Shown: positions 25,682 to 36,428 of the stretch, piece after piece
How positions within the stretch are numbered: position 1 is the first letter of the stretch
How the letters are laid out: the number at the start of each line of letters is the position of its first letter
Assembly: GCA_022316685.1 (NCBI GenBank)
Contig: JAKJHU010000083.1
Coordinates: 1,674,001-1,738,000, forward strand
DNA from: Progne subis subis
Taxonomy: Eukaryota > Chordata > Aves > Passeriformes > Hirundinidae
DNA length: 64,000 nt
Reading direction: 5' to 3'
Made by a program: the position numbers and the translations under genes
The notes under the pieces: model-generated
Told to the model about the DNA's origin: nothing
What the model saw: only the letters and a program-made list of their open reading frames with translations
Database searches by the model: none

Positions 25682-27603
25682 TGTGAAGGTGTCACTCATG
25701 GCATATTCTGTTCTCCAAGAGCTGGCAGTTCTGTGCTGGGTGCTCTGTCCCTGCTGAAAGCTGATGGAGCCTGCAATCACCTGGCTTGTGCATCCTGCTG
25801 AGAATCCCAGCATGAGAGGGATAGCCCTGAGGGCCCTGCACTGTTTGACCATTTTCTGTTTGACTTAAAACTCTTAATTGTTCAGATTTATTCAAAACAA
25901 CCTCATAGGTGTAATCCAGATCTTTCTTTGTGGGGGAAGAGGTGAAGTGACAAAAACTTGGCATAATGTAGATTTAGTGCTGTGAAGAAGCAAAGTTTGT
26001 TCTCGTAGTACAGGAGATCTGTAGTTTGTTTTAAGATGGATTTTATGGAAAATCCTTCGAACATCCTAGTTCTGTGTTCCCACTGCAATCACATTTTTAG
26101 AGTGGCTTCTCACTCTGTCGCTCTCAGCTGGACTCAGGCGTTCTTTGTGCTCCCATAAACTCAGGGAATCGCAGTCACAGAAGAGGCCAAAAGATCAAAG
26201 CCATCCCAGATGCGAGGGGAAAAGGGAATTCTGAGCCAAAACAAGCTGTTTGCCTTGTCAGCAACTAGGAGCCTCTGCTGGAGCACATCTGGGACATCCA
26301 GAGCTCTGTGGGGTGCTCGTGGCCCTGGGATCCATGGAGGAGCTGCAGCTGGGCTTTGCTAAGCCTGACAGGGCTGAATTAACCTGGACTAACAGAATTG
26401 ATTTGGGGTGGTCGTGGACCCTTCCAGCAGCTTTGGAATAAGGTTCACCTTCCATCAGGAGCTTGGGAAAACATTGCTTCGTTCCTGGGAATGAAAAACC
26501 AACAGTACGGAAAGTGGGCGCTGGCTTTGTTCCAGCAGCTCCAGATAGAAATTGGGAATTAAATAAGATTTGATAGCTGGGACACAGCTACTTGCAGACA
26601 ATCTGTCAGCCCAGCAGATGTTGAAATTCCGTGGTCAGAAAATCAAAAGCAATTTGGAAAGGGCTTGCAGAATGCAGATCCGTGCAAGACCATCCAGGCC
26701 CAAAATCTCTGCAAGGTCTCATCAGAATTCGTGTTTGTTCAGTTGTTTCTGTATGGATTGAAGTGCTGCAGGAATAAATCTGACACTTGGACAAATTTTC
26801 GGCTGGATCTGGGCTGGACGTGCAATTTTAAATCAGTACATAAGTTTTTGAGTGAAGCTGAGGCTGCGTCTGTTGTTTACTGTTAATTTATTGTTAATTT
26901 ATTGTTTATTTGTTGCATGGGCCTAGCAAATGTTTCCAGAGCAAGGCAAGGTGCTTGCAGAGGTCTCTCACTGCTGAGGCACCTTCTGCTTTTTCAGGTT
27001 TTTCTGTCCATTTGAACGAAACCAAACCAGAAACCTGACCTGCCTGTTCTGTATCTAGAGTATCATTACCTTACCTTTAATTACTGATTTTTCTTTTTTC
27101 CTCTTTGTGCTTTTATACCAGCACTTGCAATTTTCTGGGTAATATTTATTTTGATAAACCTGATGGGAAAAGTAAAGGAGGGAAACTGGCACCCAAGATT
27201 TTAATACAGATGGGTTTATATCTTCCCTGAGTTTCCAAAGCATATAGCATGAAATAAATCTGATCATCCAGTATCCTCTGAGCATTTACCACTGCAAACC
27301 GTGTTCTTTTGTTTCCTCAATTTATATTTTCAGAAATTATTTTCGTTTCTAACTGTATGGAAAGCATTCCTCCTGCAAAAGAGGAGAGGGGAGAAAGTTT
27401 TCCCCACCTTCTCACTGCCTCCTCCACAAGACAGAAATGTTGTGTACACACCACGTGCATCTCCATGGAAGCAATGATGAGATTTGTGAGGTCACTGGAT
27501 AAATCAAAGTTTTAATGAATTAATATTTTGATTGCTTTTCAAGTTTTCTGTTCCTTATGTGCTACAGCCAGTGCACGGGAGGAAGTCTGGTTATACTAAA
27601 GCT

Positions 27604-27760
27604 GTGCACAAAATTCTCATGGAAGATGACATAACTGCATGTGGGACATACGTTCATTTTTTCTGCCAAATGTTATTTTCTGATAATGGGAATTGAGCTG
27701 AAAAGGATCCCTCTTGTTGGGTTTGGAACTATTTAGAATAATGCATATTTTGCTTATGTT
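27604..27760. repeat. Duplicated block B, copy 1 (other copy 30917-31078)
   Basis: Shared text includes GTGCACAAAATTC, ACTGCATGTGGGAC, GTTATTTTCTGATAAT and GAATTGAGCTGA, AAGGATCCCT, ATTTAGAATAATGCATA in order. The copies are in the same orientation, 3.3 kb apart and moderately diverged. Confidence 0.9.
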
Positions 27761-29854
27761 TGCAAGCTACACGTTGTGAGGATGGTCAAAGATGAAAATG
27801 CTGAAACTTGACTCTTATCTGGGTTAGGTGACCTTCCAATAATACTTTTTATTGTTATGGGAATCTCTGTCCCATCGGAAAATAATCTGTGCTCTTTAAT
27901 CAGTCACTAAAGTCTCAAGGATTTCTATGATTTTTTTTCCCCCTCGTAGAATTTTGAAGAGAAGAGGAAGATTTTCCCAGTTCTCAGGGACAGTGTCCCT
28001 TCGTGGTCTGGTTTGCAGGTGTCAACCCAGGTTCCTTCTCCCACCCAAACTCTCTGATTCCATGGGGAGTGGTGGGATTGTCCCTCCCCACAGCAACGTG
28101 TGCCCTGCCTGCCCAGCCAGCCCAGATTTCTTTGGAATAAATGAGAATTACCTGGTTTTTAGGTGAACAGAACTGCAGAATTCAGCATCTTTAAGCTGCT
28201 GGAAAGACTGGATGAGTGTGCTGGTGTTGCCAGGAGACTGTTGCTCTGTCAGGGGCTGTGAAGAAGCATGGTGAGGATGATGATGGTGAGGCAGATGATG
28301 ATAAAAGAAGACATACTTATGAGTATGTGGTAGCTATGGGCTAATTTAACCAAGATGATCCTTGCTTCGAGAGATGATTTAATCTCATATTTGGATGTAC
28401 AAACACTGGATGCAGGGTTCTTGGAGAAGCTGTGAAATCTCAGAAGTGTTGAAAACTCAGCTGGAGAAACCATTCTGGAGTTGTGTGGTGATTCTGTGGG
28501 CAGGAGCCTGAACACCCTGAGGTTGTTGGCCCCGGTTTGGGTGAAGAATGGACAAAATGATTTCCAGAGGTGTCTCTGGAGCTCAGGGTAGAGCACTGAG
28601 CGTCTCTTAAGTCCCATCTTTTATAATCCCTCGGCTGTTTCTGCATTGTTTTTTCCTGCAGTGCAGTGATGGAGTTGAGCCGCTGCTCATTTTAACCACC
28701 AACTCTGATTGTTCTGACCTGGAAGCTCATTTTCTGACAGCACTTCTGTATCACCTGGGACTTAAAAAGATGCAGTGGGACATGGCAAATGATGGATTTA
28801 CAAATCCAAATGAATGATTTACAGCAACACAAATAAAATCTGGGCAGTTGGAGTGGCACATACTCAGGTGTAGAAATGGTTTAATTATTCTGAATCCATT
28901 TATGGAGCCAATCCACATTTCCTCTACAAGCCTTGAAAGCAAATTTGCTTTTATATTGTATTATCAATTTTTTCTTTTTTTTTTTCAGGACTTAGAAATG
29001 TGATGAATATAAACTGAGTTTTATTTTTAATGTAAATCCTAGGCACATCAAAGAGGGAAGGTGATAGAAGAATTCTAAGCTATGCTATGATATACTACGG
29101 TGCTTTATTTTCATTTCAGTCAAAGGCCTTCTATCAGATTTAATCATTCCTGTGACAGAATTTCCATTAATTGTGGCCTCCTTCAAACATTCTCCTTGGA
29201 TAGCTGCCTGTTGGTAGTATGAAAATGTACTTGAAAATCCCCCACAAAACAGAATAATGGCAGTCATTAAACGTGCTTGGGGGTGTGTTTATTTATTTTC
29301 CCATTTGTTTGCAGTTTTTAGGAGCCTGAAGAAAAGGCTGAGTAGCAGAAAGTCTCCTCTTAGGGGAGACTGTGCCCTGAAAAATGCCCTTTTCAGCTCA
29401 AAGCACTTCCAGACAGGAGAGAAATTTGGTTTGTGTTGCTGCTTCTGTGCTTTGGGACCTTTTTTCCCTCATAAAACAAGAAACAATGGAAGGAAATCTG
29501 TCTGAGGCATTTTTATAGCAGAAAAACCCTCATGTGCATTTTGGTTTATTTCCTTTTTTTGGTATTGTTTCGTTAATTGTTAGTCGTGACCAAAAAAAAA
29601 ATCCTTTTTGGGAATGTTTTCATGTCATTTTCTGATGAATACCTGGGAAAACTCCTCTAAACCCAGGAGGAACTAATTACTAATTGCTTGGTGCTACTGT
29701 TTGTGTATCTGCTTGGAACTGGAGATATTAAAAAGACTTTCTAGCTAAAAGTTTGTTGTAAATAAATATTTCCTGTGTTGTTTACTTGCCTTTTTCTGTG
29801 TTGGTCTTAAAAATAGCTTTGAAAGTCCTTCAGATATCAGTTCTACAAGATATT

Positions 29855-29900
29855 TAGGCTTTAAGGTCCCTTCCAACCCAAACCATTCTGTGCTTTTAGG
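29855..29900 (+). mobile_element. Short CR1 3' tail
   Basis: Only the last ~45 bases remain: TTTAAGGTCCCTTCCAACCC, AAACCATTCTGTGCTTTT. It is a heavily truncated insertion in the plus orientation. Confidence 0.75.
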
Positions 29901-30637
29901 CATTGTACATATATATATATTTAAGAAAATTATACAAGAGGAACTTGTCGAAGAGTTGCTGTTTGTTGAGATTAAAATGAGAATTCTCCATCACCCTGAC
30001 CTTGCAAGCTGTGGCTGTGGGCTGAAAATACAGAATTTTGGAAAGGCTGTAAGGGCAAAACGAGCAGGAGTCAGGGCCACCAGCACTGGGAAAAAAAAAA
30101 AAAAAGCCAGAAAAAAGAAAAGGTACACGATTGATGGACTTGATTTTATTGCAAGATAGTGAAGGGAAGGCTGTGGGGGCAGACAAAGAAAAAGAGAATT
30201 TCGGGAGGTACAAGGAGTGGCAGGGATTTGTCAGTCAGATCAGCTAGCTGGGGCAAGGCCACTGTGTGCAGGGATCTGGAGAAATTACCCACCTTTTTCT
30301 CCACCTGTGCCTAAATAAGGCAGCTCAAAGAAAGAAATGCAGTTTTTACAAGCCTTGGGTTTGATTTTTTTTTTTTAGGTTAATTTCTCTGTGTGTGTTT
30401 AAGTTTGGAATCTGTGTGTCAGCTGAGGGAAGAAGTACCTGATAGTTAATTATTCAGATTAGGGCCTGATTCTGGGTATAGCTGAATTAAAGGAAGTTAG
30501 AAGGTAGTTTGGAAAAAAAAAAATCGAAAGAATGAGTGTCAGATGAAGTCTTGCACTGGGAGCACAGGTGGATCCTTGTTGGAGAGCAGCTACAGCTACA
30601 GACAACTGTAGGAATTCCCATAAAATGGGAATATAAT

Positions 30638-30830
30638 AAAGCCTGGGAGGGTGAGCACCAGTTCTGGAGCTGTTGATGCAGAAGTTCAGTTTGCAGGTAC
30701 CAAATGTTAATGTGGTTGGGAGGAAATGCAAAACTCTCAATTCCATTGGATTTCTTAAATGTGAAGTCTGGAGCCGTGGAAAATCTATCTGTGGGAATTT
30801 GTGGACTTTCTTCCTTCACTCTTATTATTT
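30638..30830. repeat. Duplicated block A, copy 1 (other copy 31988-32174)
   Basis: Shared text includes AAAGCCTGGG, GGTGAGCACC, GAAGTTCAGTTT, GGGAGGAAATGCAAA and CTCAATTCCATTGGATTT, then GTGGGAATTTGT. The orientation is the same, 1.35 kb apart. Confidence 0.9.
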
Positions 30831-30916
30831 CTTATTTCTTGTTTATTATTTATTCTGGGATCATAAACAGCAAGGAGTGCCCTGAGCAGGCTCTGAGCAA
30901 AGCAAAATCTCCCCTT

Positions 30917-31078
30917 GTGCACAAAATTCACGTGGAAGAGGAAGAGGACGTCACTGCATGTGGGACGTGTTCATTTTTTCTGCCAAGTGTTATTTTCTGA
31001 TAATTGGGAATTGAGCTGAGAAGGATCCCTGTTGCTGGGTTTGGAATTATTTAGAATAATGCATAATTGCTTGTGTTA
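30917..31078. repeat. Duplicated block B, copy 2
   Basis: The partner of 27604-27760, same orientation. It follows block A copy 1 (30638-30830) by about 85 bases. Confidence 0.9.
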
Positions 31079-31987
31079 GTTAATTTTAGCAGAGCGCTGC
31101 TCCTCTTGGGTGTTCAGCTTTCCTGTGGGAAAGGGGGATGGGGAGGGAATTGCTGCATGTGGAAAATGCTCAGAGTGTACCTGGTTTGGGGGAGATGAGA
31201 GATGAAAGGAGGGTGCTGAACTTGATCATTATCCCCCTCAGTCTGTCTGCAGAGGCTGCAGGTTGGAACTTGTAGGGATTTAATGAACTCCAAGGTGCAG
31301 TTTTGTTTTTGGTGCTGGTGCTGAGGTGCAGGCAGGGATGGAGCAGGTCCCACAGGTGTTCACGCAGCCTGCTCTGGCCAGGTCACTTTAGGGGGATTTT
31401 TAGTCAGATATCCACTTTGTAAATTGATTTCGGCTGCCCAAAACCCTGATGTGTCTTCTCTGTGGTAAAGCACAGAGCTAGAATGGGACTCGCCTCATAT
31501 CCATCAAAAAACCTCACATTTTATTGCTGTAAAATAGCAAAAAGTTGCTTGAACGTGTTCTCTTTCCATTAAAAATCCTGATTGTTTCTAAATCCTAGTC
31601 TGAGATTTGATAATGACTCTGTGAAGCCGTAGTCTCATGTGATCCTCAGCTGTGCTGTTTGAAACATTTCATTTTCAGCCTTCAGAATTTTACTCCTTAC
31701 CCCTCACCATATGTGAAGTGTTTATAACGCAGCAAATCCTGTGGTTTGCCTAAAAAAAAAAAATCTCCTCCAGGTCCTCCTGGGCAGCGTGTTTTGCTCC
31801 ACTTGTCAGTAAATTCATCTCAGTTGTGTGTAGCAAGCAACACGAGTGGAGCTTGCTTGGTTGGTTGGCAGTTTGGAGGCGAGAAACTTCTCAGAATCCC
31901 CTCAAGGTCCATTTCTATTCTTGCAAGTTTATTTACGAGATAAACAGTGGTTATCTGTTGGAATCACGGATGTTAATTTGCAGATGC

Positions 31988-32174
31988 AAAGCCTGGGTTG
32001 GTGAGCACCGATTTCAGAGCTGTTGTTGTGGAAGTTCAGTTTACCAGTTGTTAATGCGGTGGGGAGGAAATGCAAACATCTCAATTCCATTGGATTTATT
32101 GAATCACAATCCAGAGCTCTGGAAGATCAATCAGTGGGAATTTGTCGGCTTTCCCCCTCCTCATTCTTCCTATT
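31988..32174. repeat. Duplicated block A, copy 2
   Basis: The partner of 30638-30830, same orientation, with diverged flanks. Confidence 0.9.
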
Positions 32175-32874
32175 ATTAACGAAAATAATGGTTGGACTTG
32201 CCAGAAAACAAGTGTGGGAATCCTTCTCTTCTGCTGAAGAGGCACAATTTGCATGTGAAATTTAAGAAGCTCTCCAAAGGAGTTTGACTCTAAAAGCAGG
32301 TATTTGAAGGAACAGGTGCATTCGGATAATCTGCCCGGGTTTGTGCAGGCTGGGGTGGGGCTGACAGCTGCTTCATTATCTCCCCATTTTCTGACTGCTC
32401 CTGTCTTTGCCTGTAGCTGTGTTTGGGTTTGCCTCACCCAGGTGTGCTGCAGGACAGAGGAGATGTGAAAAAAAATCCAAATTCACAGCTCGGTTTGGAA
32501 ATCGGACTCTTTTGACAGTCATTTCACACATTGTCTTCCTCGGCTTTCTGTATTTTATTTCCTCTCTTAAAAGGTTCAGCCTTTGGAAGTAATCCCCAGA
32601 GTTTGCATAGTCGTCATCTATTAAAGCGTAAATGTCTTTTTTTTGAAAGCATCTATTGCTCTTAGTCTGGAGCCTGTGATAATTTAGCTGTCATTATTTC
32701 ACACAACTTCCTTTGCACAATCCCGTGGAGCTTGTTTTCTTGAAGGTAATTTGCAATTGTTAACTTCTGTATTGAATTTTTCCCCTTTTGTTTTGTGTTT
32801 TCCTCTTCCCCCTGCGTGTACTTTGTCAAGACACCACTGCTTTGTTCTTTGTAAACCTTTGTGAATTGGACACA

Positions 32875-33012
32875 AAATGCTGTGCTGGAATTTTGGAAGT
32901 GTCCGAGGCCAAGGTGAATTTGGGGTTAGTGGAAGGTGTCCCTGGCCATGGAATAAAATGAGCTGTGAGTCCCTTTCAGCCCAAGCCATTCTATGGTTTG
33001 ATGGTTCTGACT
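32875..33012 (+). mobile_element. Diverged CR1 3' fragment
   Basis: CR1-like landmarks are GTGGAAGGTGTCCCTGGCCATGG, then GAGTCCCTTTCAGCCCAAGCC and an ATTCTATGGTTTGATGGTTCTG tail. It is 5'-truncated and in the plus orientation. Confidence 0.85.
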
Positions 33013-33138
33013 GCTCTGAGATTGCATGGAGTGTAAACTGTCTTTTAAAACATCTAAAAATCATCCTCCTCAGTCCAGGATGTTTGAGTGTTGGTTAAAT
33101 ACCTGGGAACCTCATTTTCAGTGATTTCTGTGAAATTT

Positions 33139-33240
33139 TGTTGTTGTTGTTTGTTTGTTTGTTTGTTGGGGGCGGGGTTTGTGGGGGGTTTTTTTGGTTG
33201 TTGTTTTTTGTGGGTTTTTTTTGGTTTGTTTTTTTTTTTG
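33139..33240 (+). repeat. GTT/GTTT low-complexity tract
   Basis: (TTG)n and (TTTG)n units followed by G- and T-rich sequence. The long open frames through it are composition artefacts. Confidence 0.9.
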
Positions 33241-34342
33241 TTAAAAGTTTCCTAGAAAAGAGCGGTGCTTTAGATAGGAGAAAATTTCCTTGTCAGGACT
33301 GCAGTCTGTGGGCTTCGTTGTCAGGCTCTGGGCGAGGGGGACTGTCTGAATTTGGGATTTCTGCTTTTCCCTGCCTTGAATCATCCCCTAAACTCTATTT
33401 AAAGATTTTGGGTTTTGTATTTATTTTCCACATCCTTGACCCTGACTGGCGAGCTGGACATTTGTGTTTGCCTTGGCAAGCACCGAGCTGCTCATCTAGG
33501 GCAGGATGAAAACTTTTTTTTTTCCCCTTTTGTAAACAAACTGTTCCTCCAGTATTTTCCAGAAGAATTTACACCACCATTTTGTGCCGCTTCTAGGAAT
33601 GGAGCAGATCTTGCCATTCAGAGCTTTCCTTTTATGCAGCTCATAGCACTGCAGGGAAATGTTTGATTTTATGTGTTTCCCTAGGTGGGATTCAAAGAGC
33701 TTTCCTCAGAACATTTTTAAATTCCAGAAATGGTCAGGTTTTGTTGTTTTGTTTTTTTTTTCCTGTAAGGGTTTATTAAAGCTGTAAGTCAATAAGCATT
33801 GTTGCCTGTATAGAAAAGGGGTTATTTGTATTTTTTATTTGTCTACCCAGTGCGGTGAGAACAGTGCCCCATTGTCCCAGGCACTGTGTGCATGTAAAAT
33901 ACTGCTTTGTGCCCTGAAGAATTTACAGCCTAAATAACTGTTCATGCTCTGCTGCCGGGGGGCGGTTGATATATTTTAGTGGTCAGGACGTAAAATGAGA
34001 GAATAACTCAGCTGGCCACTTGATGCCGACACACAAGTTGTGTTTTGGAACAAAGGAACTGGATTTGATTTCCCCTGGGATGCAGAAATGCTGCTGCTCC
34101 TTTGGTCAGGCCGTGGCCAGCAAGGGATTTCTGGGGGCTGTGTGCTCTGGAAAAATGGCATTTCTGTGCTTCTTGTCCAAACCTCTTGTCATGTGTCATC
34201 TGCACACCCCACGAGCGTTGCAGATAATTCAGGCAAGTTTGCAATGCTCCCAGTCCCAGGCGCAGTTTTACGTGTTGTACACTCGGTGTCACTGGTATTA
34301 AATCCAGCTATTGGTATTAAATCTCAGCTGAGTACCTGCTGC

Positions 34343-35016
34343 TGTGCCCACTCAGAGACGCCAGCTGTTCGGGGGGCTCCTTGCAGGAGCTTAAATTCCC
34401 CGCATTCAGGTGGTTTTAGAGTCTTTTTTGCCCTCTGCAAAGCTCTGAGCCAAACGCAGGAAAAGACGGAGTCTTCAAGGTTGCATGCTTCGTGTTTATT
34501 AGTTCTTATCTTACAATTTTCTCAGTGTCCAGAAGATGTTTGCCGCGGCTCGGACATCTGGTGACTCCCCCCGTCCCAGGGCTTGTCCTTATCTTTTATA
34601 CTAATTGCTGCGTATTCGATATTTACTATTTATTACCAATGTCTATCACTATTACTAAAAAGGTCATCTTTACTTTGATCCAATCCTCACAAACTACTTT
34701 GTGCCAATGTCACTGCAGAAATGGAGTGAGGGAAGAAGAAAGAAGAAGAAGGAGACAACGCCCCAAATTCTCCATCTTGTCCCCATTCACATCAATGCAA
34801 GAAATCCAAAAGCACTGTTTTTCTCACCCTGTGATATACTAAACTACAATCTTTCACACTCTTGTGGCCTGCAATGCTTCCTGCAGTGCAAGAAGCCTCT
34901 CCCATGGACTGAGATCAAAGCCAGTGTCTCTCTGAGCTCTGGGCTGTGGTCCCAGACCCCCCTGCCCAGGTCTCTGACCCTCCAGGGCAGCCAAAGGAAT
35001 GCCCTGGACTCCAACA
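34343..35016 (-). mobile_element. 3' LTR of an endogenous retrovirus
   Basis: Read on the minus strand, this block begins TGTTGG directly after a polypurine tract (35032-35017, GGAGGGGGAGA) and ends in ...GGGCACA, so it has TG...CA ends, and it is about 674 bp long. It contains a TATAAA at 34600-34595 and an AATAAA at 34500-34495, placed as expected for U3-R-U5 (R about 34568-34478). The lower boundary could be 3-6 bases different. It lies in reverse orientation in the ATG7 intron. Target-site duplication and a second LTR were not found, so the element is truncated. Confidence 0.8.
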
Positions 35017-35219
35017 TCTCCCCCTCCTGTTTGAACCAAGAACACCTCCTTGGCCATTCTGTCCGTGGTTTGCCACATACCTTGAAACAAACACGGCAAA
35101 ATCATGAGAAGGATGACAAGCCCTACTAAAATATATATAACTATCTTCAAAATTTCCTTCCACAATGGTGAAAGGTCAAACAAATTGAACAAACCATCCA
35201 TCCATGACCCAATCACCTC
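35017..35219 (-). pseudogene. Endogenous retrovirus env fragment (transmembrane subunit end)
   Basis: The minus-strand frame just upstream of the LTR encodes a membrane-proximal segment (DGLFNLFDLSPLWKEIL) followed by a hydrophobic anchor (about 35150-35085, IVIYILVGLVILLMILPCLF) and a short cytoplasmic tail. This order is typical of the transmembrane subunit of retroviral Env, which anchors the spike and mediates fusion. The fragment is broken: an in-frame stop lies a few codons before it, the SU part and most of TM are missing, and the frame runs through the polypurine tract into U3. The flanking 35220-35530 minus-strand frame may be further degraded viral sequence, but I do not recognise it. 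No gag or pol is seen. It is an inactive relic. Confidence 0.75.
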
Positions 35220-35936
35220 TCCACGTTAGTCCTGAGCTTAAACCCCGCCGGGTGGAAAGAGGGTCTTTGCCACGAGCTAAACGTCTGAAACATCAGCAAA
35301 AGTGTTTTAGGAGAATCCCTGTTTCTCAGGAAGAAAAAGCTTGGAGGATATATTGAGAATATCCTCCCAAAGTGCTCTGCAGATCCCTGCTCTGAATTTC
35401 TGTCACTCCACCTCAGCATGTTCTCAAGGACACCTCGATATTCTGTGAATATATTCACTTTTTCCCCACTCTGTAACCACTTATTGGCCAAGGGCAAGTC
35501 AGAAAGTAAAAGCACAATTGTGTTATACTGCAGAAAAAAGTGGTGTAGTTTAATTCTTCTCTAAGCAGCAGAAAGGTACAAATTTCCATAGAACTTCTTG
35601 TCCTTAGGCTGCTGTTTATGAGATCTAATATTTAAGTGTAAAATGACCTATTAATTCTTCATGGATGTCTGGAAGTTTTTGTGCAGTGTTTAGTAAAATG
35701 AGCTGTTTATTAGAAGTGATTACTCACGTGAAGTGCGTACCCATGAGTCAGCAAACCAACCCAAAATGTCTGGGGTTTGATCTGACTGCAAATGACAAAA
35801 AATACCAAATAGCCAAATTTATTTATCATCTGTAAATGGCAATAAATGCCAAATAGCCGAAAGTGACAAATGCTGAAAAGTAAATGTTAAAAATACCTCC
35901 AAGATGACAAATGATTATTGGTGCATAGGTTGTTAA

Positions 35937-36020
35937 CAGAAGAGAAAAATACTGAATTTTCTGTAAAGCTCCACTGGTGCTAGTCAACAGTCCATAAAAT
36001 GCTATTTATAATTTCTTTTC
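35937..36020. repeat. Repeat upstream of the ATG7 last exon (partner 38471-38548)
   Basis: It shares AGAGAAAAATACT, AGTCAACAGTCCATAAAAT / AGTCAGCAGTTCATAAAAT and CTATTTATRRTTYCTTTT-like text with the partner. It ends about 90 bases before the last ATG7 coding exon. Confidence 0.85.
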
Positions 36021-36071
36021 GACTTTTTAAGAGTGTTTTAAGAGCATATTTCAACTCCACAAGCTAAAATT

Positions 36072-36109
<38 letters not shown>

Positions 36110-36110
36110 G
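36072..36110 (+). repeat. (TTG)13 microsatellite abutting the ATG7 acceptor
   Basis: Thirteen uninterrupted TTG units end one base before the CAG acceptor of the last ATG7 exon. The AG-free zone runs from 36064 to 36111. A candidate branch-point sequence (GCTAAAAT, 36063-36070) lies just upstream. The splice acceptor therefore depends on a repeat with a G at every third position instead of a clean pyrimidine run. Confidence 0.97.
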
Positions 36111-36113
36111 CAG

Positions 36114-36146
36114 ATCTGGGACATGAGTGATGATGAAACTGTTTGA
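36114..36146 (+). CDS. ATG7: ATG7 terminal coding exon (last 10 codons plus stop)
   Basis: The exon encodes IWDMSDDETV and a TGA stop (36144-36146). This is the extreme C-terminus of vertebrate ATG7 (human ends IWDMSDDETI), so only the last residue differs. ATG7 is the cytosolic E1-like enzyme that activates ATG12 and the ATG8/LC3 family with ATP, holds them as a thioester and passes them to ATG10 or ATG3. The C-terminal tail lies after the adenylation/homodimer domain; in yeast Atg7 the C-terminal tail helps recruit Atg8, so this acidic end probably has a related role (inference). The acceptor is the CAG at 36111-36113. The exon starts in phase 0 with ATC, as the human protein would require after its AAE. 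An odd feature is that a TTG microsatellite occupies the place of the polypyrimidine tract. All other ATG7 exons lie upstream of the window. Confidence 0.93.
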   Translation: MWDMSDDETV

Positions 36147-36380
36147 AATCAGGTGCGGAGGAGGAGGAGGATGCTCTGGACTGCAGCCCTGCCTTTTATC
36201 TCTGCTTTGAGGAGTTAATGATTGCTTTACCCCTCCTGACTGCTGGAAAGACAAACAAACAGAACCCACGTTTTGCCACGAATAACTTCACTTTCAAAGC
36301 AGTCTCCTGTGGACAGAACTCGCCATGTTTTCATTTTTATTGTGTAAATAACTGGAGCGATGCGCTTATATTTAAACCTG

Positions 36381-36381
36381 G

Positions 36382-36412
<31 letters not shown>

Positions 36413-36428
36413 TTTTTTTTTTTTTTTT
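36381..36428 (+). repeat. (CT)n-(T)n composite microsatellite
   Basis: A run of about 11-12 CT units is followed by about 24 T within the proximal ATG7 3'UTR. It is a likely length-variable tract and is U/C-rich in the transcript, a potential binding site for PTB-type proteins (inference only). Confidence 0.95.

Larger units (their letters stand above)
22960..34340. other. ATG7 intron stretch without recognised genes
   Basis: Three CR1 fragments, duplicated blocks A and B, and G/T-rich tracts. A minus-strand frame at 28249-28617 (122 codons) ends in a strongly hydrophobic segment; I do not recognise it. Confidence 0.65.
1..36113 (+). other. ATG7: Last intron of ATG7 (5' end outside window)
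   Basis: This stretch is assigned to the terminal ATG7 intron because the last ATG7 coding exon starts at 36114 after a CAG acceptor, and no other ATG7 exon is visible upstream. I looked for the preceding exon (conserved C-terminal text such as the FNSSHSFLEDL and LTLLHQ segments) and did not find it, so it should lie before position 1. The DNA is AT-rich, with many A and T runs, CR1 fragments, local duplications, inverted repeats and one retroviral remnant, listed separately. From general knowledge mammalian ATG7 also has long 3' introns. An unrecognised small alternative exon cannot be excluded by eye. Confidence 0.8.

Noticed and set aside
33138..33509. 123-codon frame starting with a G/V/F-rich hydrophobic stretch
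   Set aside because: It is produced by the GTT/GTTT low-complexity tract.
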